A stretch of 40,217 nucleotides of DNA from Sedimentisphaerales bacterium (GTDB lineage Bacteria > Planctomycetota > Phycisphaerae > Sedimentisphaerales > Anaerobacaceae). The stretch is taken from positions 1-40,217 of the forward strand of contig JAFGBG010000128.1 in the NCBI GenBank assembly GCA_016933295.1, in the 5' to 3' direction. Positions 34,404 through 40,217 of this stretch are shown here, one piece after another. A program made the position numbers and the translations under genes. The first letter of the stretch is position 1, and each line of letters starts with the position of its first letter. The notes beneath the pieces were generated by a model. It searched no databases and was not told the DNA's origin. It saw only the letters and a program-made list of their open reading frames with translations.

Positions 34404-37037
34404 ATGAACGAAGAGAAACAAGTAAAAAAAGTTGTTATAATGTCGTTTTTAATTATTTTGTCTCTGTTAATGATATCGACATGTCCGGCAAAACAGGCTG
34501 CTGCTGACTACGTACCTCTTGATCAAGAAAATCCCATCGTTTTTGACGGTGATCATATCATTTACAAAGGAGATAAGATTACCCTTGGTCCGAAAGCCTT
34601 CTTTATTGACGGACAATTTACCGATGAGGAAGCGGCGAAATACCCTTACGTCTTTAATTCGGTGAACCATGCGGCTGAATATTTAACCGACGGCACGGAG
34701 GAATCTCCGATGGTGCTTTACATCGCACCCTATGTGTATTGGATTGACAATCCGGACGACCCTGCAATTCGTATGCCCGAGAACGGCATGTCACCATACG
34801 GCTTGACAATTAAGTGCGAATGGCTGAGATTTTACGGCCTTTCGGATAATCCTGAAAATGTAGTCCTTGCCTGTAACCGCGGTCAAACCATGGGCTCTCG
34901 CGGCAATTTTACCATGTTCAGATTCTCAGGCCAGGGGACAAGTTCTGAAAATATCACGTTTGGAAATTACTGTAATGTAGATCTTGTATATCCATTGAAA
35001 CCGGAACTGAACAGAGAAAAAAGAGGATCCGCTATTGTTCAGGCCCAGCTTATCGTTTGCGATGGAGACAAAATAGTGGCACGTAATACAAGATTTATCA
35101 GCAGATTAAATCTACTTCCGTTTGTTGGCGGCAAACGAACGTTTTTCGATCGTTGTCATTTTGAATCTACAGATGATGCCTTATGCACAACAGGTGTTTA
35201 TCTGAACTGCACTTTTGATTTTTATTCTCCAAGGCCTTTCGTAGCAACTACAGGAACTGGAGCGGTATTACTCAATTGCGACATTAGATCTTTCACACAC
35301 GGTGAGCAATATTTCACAAAACTTAACGGTCAGCTGGGAATTTTGGACACTCGTATCACATCTGATACGGTAACTTATGTAGGCTGGAAAGATATACCTC
35401 CACCTGAAACCCGCAACTATCAATATAATGTATCTTTTAACGCTGAACCATTTTTTATTGGTAAAAACAATCCGGCATCAACAGTTGATATGACCGGCAA
35501 ACCAATACTCAATGCATATCGTTTTACATACAAAGGAAAAGTGATTTACAATACTTATAATCTTTTATGCGGAGAAGATGACTGGGATCCGATGGGGATT
35601 AAGGACATTGTTCTGGCGGCTGAAAAAGAAAATGGGAAAAAATATACTATGCTTCCGGTACAATTACTAATCGTTCCCACAGGACCCTCAGCCAAAAAAG
35701 AAAGTGCTAATATGGTTACTACTGCAATTCGAACAAGGTTGCAGGTAAATCCCATAAGAGTCACAATTGAGACAAAAAAGGATGATATTCGGTTGACTAC
35801 AAAAACATATAGATTCGGCAATTGTGAGTTCAAAGAGGAAAGCATAAAATGGAATCTCGCACCTGAATATAAATCGTTAGTGGAAATGAAAGTAAGCGAA
35901 GATGGTACGACTTGTGACATAATACCGACCAACACTCACAACGAAACCAGGCAAGTGATTGTTACCGCATCCTCTCCCTCCGGATTAGAAGCAGCAACTG
36001 TATTAAATGTCGCTCCTGCAAAACTAGACGCCCCGAAGTTCAGTTCGCCTCCAAAAATATCTTCTGTTCAAAACGGAAAGCTTTCCGTTGATTATAAACT
36101 CGATATGAAATTCGAAGACCAGTCACTTGTTAGCTGGTATCGTTGTACTGATGCTAAAGGCAGCAACCCTATTGAGGTTGCTGTATCGAGATTAAACATC
36201 CCCATGCTCGAATATGAACTTTCAGCGGGAGATATAGGTTATTACATAATGGTTTCCGTGGCTCCCAAACATATCCGTTGCGATGCAGGTGAACCTGTTG
36301 TCGCCGTGGCTAAAAATCCCATAACGGCAAAAGATGTCAAAGCAGATAGCAAGGTTCTGCATACCGACTTCAGAAATATCTCAACTAAGAACCAACCAGA
36401 GATAATACCAGGTTTTTGGACATTTCAAGACTTTACGCCTTCGTTCACAAGTCGTTCAGGAACTATGAATACGGCAAGAGATGCCTGGTATTACGGTGAA
36501 GGCAAAGACGGTGCAATAAATATGACAGGCCTTCTACAGGGGAGAAACGCCAGAATGTTTTATACTCCGATCGGAGAAAGTTTCTCAGATATGAAACTTT
36601 CAATGACAGTAGCTCCATATAAAACCGCCGGGCAGGGATTCAGTATTGCTCACCTGTATATGGATGTACTTATCAAGTTTGATCCAAAAACTCTGACAGG
36701 TTATGGCTTGCGTTTTATTCGTACGACCAAATATCATAACACGGTAGATTGTATGTTTGTAAAATACGAAAACGGCGAGATTACCGAAATCAGCGACCCG
36801 GTCTCGACAACATGTTATCGGCCTACATGTAATATAACAGTTGAAGTTAAAGGCAATAAAATAATAGCTCATGCAGAGACACCTTCCGAGTATAATAAAT
36901 TGCCGAACATGACAGAAGTAGTTCCGGAAGTGAATATTGAAACTGATATTACCCCGAATGACTTTGGCGGATTCGGTATTCAATATACGGGAGGTTCTCC
37001 TACAATGATTAAAGAATTAAAAATTGAATGGAAATAG
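34404..37037 (+). CDS. Large secreted pectin-lyase-fold (beta-helix) protein, methylesterase-like
   Basis: An 877-residue protein with a signal peptide (core VVIMSFLIILSLLMIS, about 10-33). Residues about 40-420 form a right-handed beta-helix related to pectinesterases (PYVFNSVNHAAEYLTDG, FRFSGQGTSSENITFGNYC, FFDRCHFESTDDALC, AVLLNCDIRSF). Residues about 430-640 hold Ig-like beta domains (ILSVAP/NVAPAKLDAPKFSSPP region). Residues about 645-877 look like a concanavalin/LamG-type sandwich (FRNISTKNQPEIIPGFW, YGLRFIRTTKYHN, GGFGIQYTGG). The standard CE8 motifs QDTLY and DFIFG are not recognisable, though the paired Asp in FESTDDALC is suggestive. It is therefore a distant CE8 relative, another beta-helix pectinase or a binding protein; I cannot decide. 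It is translated three bases after the acetylesterase gene, so it is almost certainly in the same pathway. Confidence 0.75.
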   Translation: MNEEKQVKKVVIMSFLIILSLLMISTCPAKQAAADYVPLDQENPIVFDGDHIIYKGDKITLGPKAFFIDGQFTDEEAAKYPYVFNSVNHAAEYLTDGTEESPMVLYIAPYVYWIDNPDDPAIRMPENGMSPYGLTIKCEWLRFYGLSDNPENVVLACNRGQTMGSRGNFTMFRFSGQGTSSENITFGNYCNVDLVYPLKPELNREKRGSAIVQAQLIVCDGDKIVARNTRFISRLNLLPFVGGKRTFFDRCHFESTDDALCTTGVYLNCTFDFYSPRPFVATTGTGAVLLNCDIRSFTHGEQYFTKLNGQLGILDTRITSDTVTYVGWKDIPPPETRNYQYNVSFNAEPFFIGKNNPASTVDMTGKPILNAYRFTYKGKVIYNTYNLLCGEDDWDPMGIKDIVLAAEKENGKKYTMLPVQLLIVPTGPSAKKESANMVTTAIRTRLQVNPIRVTIETKKDDIRLTTKTYRFGNCEFKEESIKWNLAPEYKSLVEMKVSEDGTTCDIIPTNTHNETRQVIVTASSPSGLEAATVLNVAPAKLDAPKFSSPPKISSVQNGKLSVDYKLDMKFEDQSLVSWYRCTDAKGSNPIEVAVSRLNIPMLEYELSAGDIGYYIMVSVAPKHIRCDAGEPVVAVAKNPITAKDVKADSKVLHTDFRNISTKNQPEIIPGFWTFQDFTPSFTSRSGTMNTARDAWYYGEGKDGAINMTGLLQGRNARMFYTPIGESFSDMKLSMTVAPYKTAGQGFSIAHLYMDVLIKFDPKTLTGYGLRFIRTTKYHNTVDCMFVKYENGEITEISDPVSTTCYRPTCNITVEVKGNKIIAHAETPSEYNKLPNMTEVVPEVNIETDITPNDFGGFGIQYTGGSPTMIKELKIEWK

Positions 37038-37172
37038 TTATTTTCAGACCATTATAGACATATCGCTTATCACGATATAAAATAAACTCAAGACTATAAC
37101 GACAAAAAAACCAAATAGCTGATAGCAAGTTATTCCTATCCTCAAGAGTTTCACGAGACGAAGGAGGCATAT

Positions 37173-39005
37173 ATGTCAAACAAAATAAATTTTACTATGG
37201 CGAAAGCTCAATGGATATTTTACCTTTTGACATTTTTCTTATGCATTCAAAGTGCACCCGTTAAGTGTGCACAAACTTCTTCCATCAATTCGAAAGCGGT
37301 TATGATGTTTCCGGCAGACAAAGCCCAAGACGTAAATCCGGATACACATTTAGTGCTTACATTCCCAAGCAAGCCGACCTTAGGTAAGTCGGGAAAGATT
37401 AGTATTTATGATGCGGCAGACGACCGGCTGGTCGATATCCTTGATATGAGCATACCACCCGGTCCGACTAAATCCAACAGAGCCAGGGTACCTTATACCG
37501 AGGTTCCCTATGTTTACATCCCCGGACATTGGACAAATGCCAATACAAAACCTGGAACACCATCCGGCACCGCACTTCCGACGCCGGACAACTATCAGCT
37601 TACAATAATTGGTGGCTTCACCGATGGTTTTCACTTTTACCCGGTGATTATCCACGATAATGTGGCAACGATTTACCTTCACCATAATCTACTGGAGTAC
37701 AACAAGACCTATTACGTGCAGATTGATCCCGGTGTACTAATCCTGGACAACGGCAGTTTTAACGGAGTTATCGGCAAAACTAGATGGACCTTCTCAACTA
37801 AAAAGACACCTCCACCAGCCGACTCGAAATGGCTCGTTGTCAGCGGCGACGGCACAGGTGATTTCAACACAGTTCAGGGAGCGATCGATTTCCTTCCCGA
37901 CTATAATCCCAAACGTGTTACTATCTTCATTAAAAACGGCATTTATGAGGAGATTGTTTATTTCCGCCACAAAGCGAATATCACGATTCTCGGTGAGGAT
38001 CGGGAAAAAGTCAAGGTTTGTTATGCCAACAATGAGGTCTTGAATCCGCATCCGGCTAATATCACTACCAACCACTGGCCGGGCACATTCCCCTCACGTC
38101 GCGCCGCATTCATGGTAGACCATTCAAGCGGGATTCACCTGGTCAATTTTACAATCGAATCGCTCAATCCCAAGCCGGCTCAGGCAGAAGGATTGCTGTT
38201 AGTGGGCGAGCGACATATTGTTAGCAATGTTACGAATATTGGCTCAGGAGATTCCTTGCAGGTCAATGGTTCAGCCTATTTTACCGACAGTTCCAATACG
38301 GGCTGGGGACATAATATTCTTGGACGTGGACCGGCCTTCTTCAACCGATGCGATCATATTTCAACTTTCGGTCCCCATATATTGGTACGCAACACGTCCG
38401 CGAACCATGGTTATGTCTTTCTGAATTGTAAATTCTGGACCACCGGAGACTTTGATACAACCTTTGCCCAGGCACGTGCCGTGCCCAGCAATCACGCATA
38501 TGTTGAAGCTGTTCTGCTCAATTGCGCCTTGGAAGACATCCGGCCCCATGGCTGGGATATAGCGGGCGACGACACGGCAGATATTCATTATTGGGAGTAT
38601 AACAGCACAAACCTCAGCAACGGCAAGCCGGCTGATATAAGCCAACGGCATCCCGCTTCCAGACAACTGACCATGGAAAATGACGCTGAGATCATCGCTA
38701 ACTATAGCAATCCCACGTATGTGCTCGGCGGCTGGACACCTAAAATGGTTCCGATCATCTTGTCGCAGCCAGAACCAGTAATCGTAGCTGCAGGCCAGAC
38801 AACAATCTTCAGTGTTAAGGTTACCGCTATTCCTGATGCGACCTATCAATGGTTCAAGGACGGCACGGCCATCGAAGACGCAACAAATGAGATGTTAAAA
38901 ATAGACAATGTCAATACAAGCGATGCTGGAACATATGCAGTTACGGCCAAGAACGACTCCGGCAGCATAACCAGCATTGCCGTGACACTAAAGGTGAAAA
39001 AGTAA
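37173..39005 (+). CDS. Pectin methylesterase paralogue (CE8-like) with C-terminal Ig-like domain; catalytic Asp replaced by His
   Basis: A 610-residue secreted protein. The signal peptide reaches about residue 33. Residues about 42-210 are the same N-terminal domain as in the fusion protein (VNPDTHLVLTFPSKPTLG). Residues about 220-520 are the CE8 domain. Residues about 525-610 are an immunoglobulin-like domain (SVKVTAIPDATYQWFKDGTA ... DAGTYAVTAKNDSGS). The acid/base Asp is present (Asp360 in SGDSLQ). The second catalytic position reads GWGHNILG, with His380 where both paralogues have Asp, so hydrolysis by the usual nucleophile mechanism should fail. It may be a pectin-binding pseudoenzyme or have a changed activity. 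A strong AAGGAGG ribosome site lies five bases before the ATG. It follows the 877-aa gene by 135 bases. Confidence 0.88.
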   Translation: MSNKINFTMAKAQWIFYLLTFFLCIQSAPVKCAQTSSINSKAVMMFPADKAQDVNPDTHLVLTFPSKPTLGKSGKISIYDAADDRLVDILDMSIPPGPTKSNRARVPYTEVPYVYIPGHWTNANTKPGTPSGTALPTPDNYQLTIIGGFTDGFHFYPVIIHDNVATIYLHHNLLEYNKTYYVQIDPGVLILDNGSFNGVIGKTRWTFSTKKTPPPADSKWLVVSGDGTGDFNTVQGAIDFLPDYNPKRVTIFIKNGIYEEIVYFRHKANITILGEDREKVKVCYANNEVLNPHPANITTNHWPGTFPSRRAAFMVDHSSGIHLVNFTIESLNPKPAQAEGLLLVGERHIVSNVTNIGSGDSLQVNGSAYFTDSSNTGWGHNILGRGPAFFNRCDHISTFGPHILVRNTSANHGYVFLNCKFWTTGDFDTTFAQARAVPSNHAYVEAVLLNCALEDIRPHGWDIAGDDTADIHYWEYNSTNLSNGKPADISQRHPASRQLTMENDAEIIANYSNPTYVLGGWTPKMVPIILSQPEPVIVAAGQTTIFSVKVTAIPDATYQWFKDGTAIEDATNEMLKIDNVNTSDAGTYAVTAKNDSGSITSIAVTLKVKK

Positions 39006-39066
39006 ACGTTTCATGGGACTTTTATTTAATTATTGATAGCTTTTTTTGAAATAGGACAACTAATCT

Positions 39067-40217
39067 ATGAGACGAAATATCATTATCTCAGCAATTTTTA
39101 TTTTATTCAATTTATTTTTCGTACAAAAAGGAGAATCCAGCCAAGCTACCTCGTTTTTTCCACCGAATAAAGCTAAGGAAGTGAATCCGGATACGCATCT
39201 CGTGATTACTTTTCCCAGCAAGCCGACCTTAGGTAGTTCAGGGAAAATTCGTGTCTATAACATGGCGGACGACCGGCTGGTCGATATCCTTGATTTGAGC
39301 ATCTCACCAGGTCCGACCACACCCAACAGAGTCAGGGTACCTTATACTGAGGTCCCCTACGTTTACATTCCCGGCCACTGGACGAATGCCAACACCAAAC
39401 CGGGAACGCCATTCGGTACCGCACATCCTACACCGGATACATATCAACTGACCATTATAGGTGGTTTCACCGATGGCTTTCACTTTTACCCGGTGATCAT
39501 CCACGACAATGTAGCAATGATCTACCTTCACCATAATCTTCTGGACTACGACAAGACCTATTACGTGCAGATAGATCCAAGCGTGCTGACCTTGGAAGAC
39601 GGCAGTTTCAACGGAATCAGCGGAAAGACCGGATGGATGTTTTCTACCAAAAAATCGCCGCCTCCGGCCAACTCGAAATGGCTCATTGTCAGCGGCGACG
39701 GCACGGGCGATTTCAACACCGTACAGGGAGCGATTGATTTTCTACCCGATTACAATCCAGAACGCATCACGATCTTCATTAAAAACGGCAGGTACGAAGA
39801 GATTGTCTATTTCCGCCACAAGGCTAATATCACCTTCCTCGGCGAGAATCGGGAGAAAGTCAAGGTGTGTTACGCCAACAATGAGGTCTTCAATCCACAT
39901 CCGGAAAACATAACCACCAACGAGTGGCCGGGGACGTTTCCCTCGCGTCGCGCCGTATTTATGGGAGATGTTTCCAGCGGAATTCACCTTGTCAATTTTA
40001 CAATCGAATCAATAAATCCAAAGCCGGCCCAGGCCGAAGGACTGCTGTTGGTTGGCGAGCGGCACATCGTAAGCCATGTTACGATTATCGGTTCTGGGGA
40101 TGCCCTGCAAATCAACGGTTCGATTTATCTGACCGATGTCCAAATGACGGGATTCGGAGATAATGTTCTGGGACGCGGGCCCGCCTTCTTCAACCATTGT
40201 GAACTCATATCGACCTA
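39067..40217 (+). CDS. Pectin methylesterase paralogue (CE8), partial at right edge
   Basis: At least 383 codons, open to the right edge. It begins MRRNIIISAIFILFNLFFV, a signal peptide, followed by the shared N-terminal domain (VNPDTHLVITFPSKPTLG) and the CE8 domain. Both catalytic aspartates are in place: Asp345 (SGDALQ) and Asp365 (GFGDNVLG), so this copy should be active, unlike the gene before it. Similarity to the 37173 product is very high across the overlap (for example DFNTVQGAIDFLPDYNP is identical), which suggests a fairly recent tandem duplication. It lies 61 bases after the previous gene with no terminator between. ATG 39067 is preceded by an AGGA-type ribosome site. Confidence 0.93.
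   Translation, partial: MRRNIIISAIFILFNLFFVQKGESSQATSFFPPNKAKEVNPDTHLVITFPSKPTLGSSGKIRVYNMADDRLVDILDLSISPGPTTPNRVRVPYTEVPYVYIPGHWTNANTKPGTPFGTAHPTPDTYQLTIIGGFTDGFHFYPVIIHDNVAMIYLHHNLLDYDKTYYVQIDPSVLTLEDGSFNGISGKTGWMFSTKKSPPPANSKWLIVSGDGTGDFNTVQGAIDFLPDYNPERITIFIKNGRYEEIVYFRHKANITFLGENREKVKVCYANNEVFNPHPENITTNEWPGTFPSRRAVFMGDVSSGIHLVNFTIESINPKPAQAEGLLLVGERHIVSHVTIIGSGDALQINGSIYLTDVQMTGFGDNVLGRGPAFFNHCELIST

Noticed and set aside
1-40217. CRISPR arrays, insertion sequences, integrases, toxin-antitoxin or phage-defence genes
   Set aside because: No regularly spaced repeats, transposase or integrase motifs, or recognisable defence domains were seen on either strand.

Overview
The window reads as chromosomal DNA of a polysaccharide-degrading, probably anaerobic planctomycete, most likely class Phycisphaerae (Sedimentisphaerales-like). 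This placement is an inference. It rests on very large secreted proteins built from lamin-tail, CotH-kinase, beta-helix and discoidin modules, on the recurrent 'YYWRVDE' fibronectin-like repeats, on a small gene with the 'NAxxSTGPKTxxGK' N-terminal motif, on a complete set of siroheme-dependent (Ahb) haem genes, and on pectin enzymes. No rRNA or other phylogenetic marker is present.

Layout. 1-2.5 kb: a small planctomycete-type hypothetical gene (cut by the left edge) and a TPR protein, both on the minus strand. 2.8-4.7 kb: a secreted family PL11 rhamnogalacturonan lyase. 4.7-12.4 kb: a tetrapyrrole block. hemC is divergent from ahbB-hemA-ahbD-ahbC-ahbA, and this is followed by a convergent resB-ccsA pair for system II cytochrome c maturation. 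Together these make part of the alternative haem route (glutamyl-tRNA to hydroxymethylbilane; siroheme to haem) and then attach haem to exported apocytochromes. hemL, hemB, hemD and the siroheme synthase are not in the window.

12.5-29.5 kb: two related secreted multidomain proteins (950 and 758 aa) flank a minus-strand pair (SPFH-GYF protein and zinc-ribbon protein), a giant secreted CotH-kinase/lamin-tail/beta-helix protein of about 2472 aa, and a tRNA-Arg(UCU). The 950-aa and giant-protein genes are preceded by promoters with the same spacing and near-identical -10 sequence. The 950-aa gene also has a long 5' leader containing a terminator-like hairpin.

29.6-40.2 kb: a pectin operon on the plus strand. 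It starts with an unusual three-enzyme fusion (pectin methylesterase, family PL10 pectate lyase, alpha/beta-hydrolase). A rhamnogalacturonan acetylesterase lipoprotein, a large beta-helix protein and two further pectin methylesterase paralogues follow, the last cut by the right edge. The middle paralogue has His in place of the conserved catalytic Asp. The expected division of labour is deacetylation and demethylation of pectin, cleavage of homogalacturonan by PL10, and cleavage of the rhamnogalacturonan backbone by the separate PL11 gene.

Most interesting items: the CE8-PL10-hydrolase fusion, the Asp-to-His methylesterase paralogue, the giant CotH protein, the compact Ahb/cytochrome cluster with a palindrome inside the predicted hemC promoter, and the shared promoter and leader architecture of the secreted giants.
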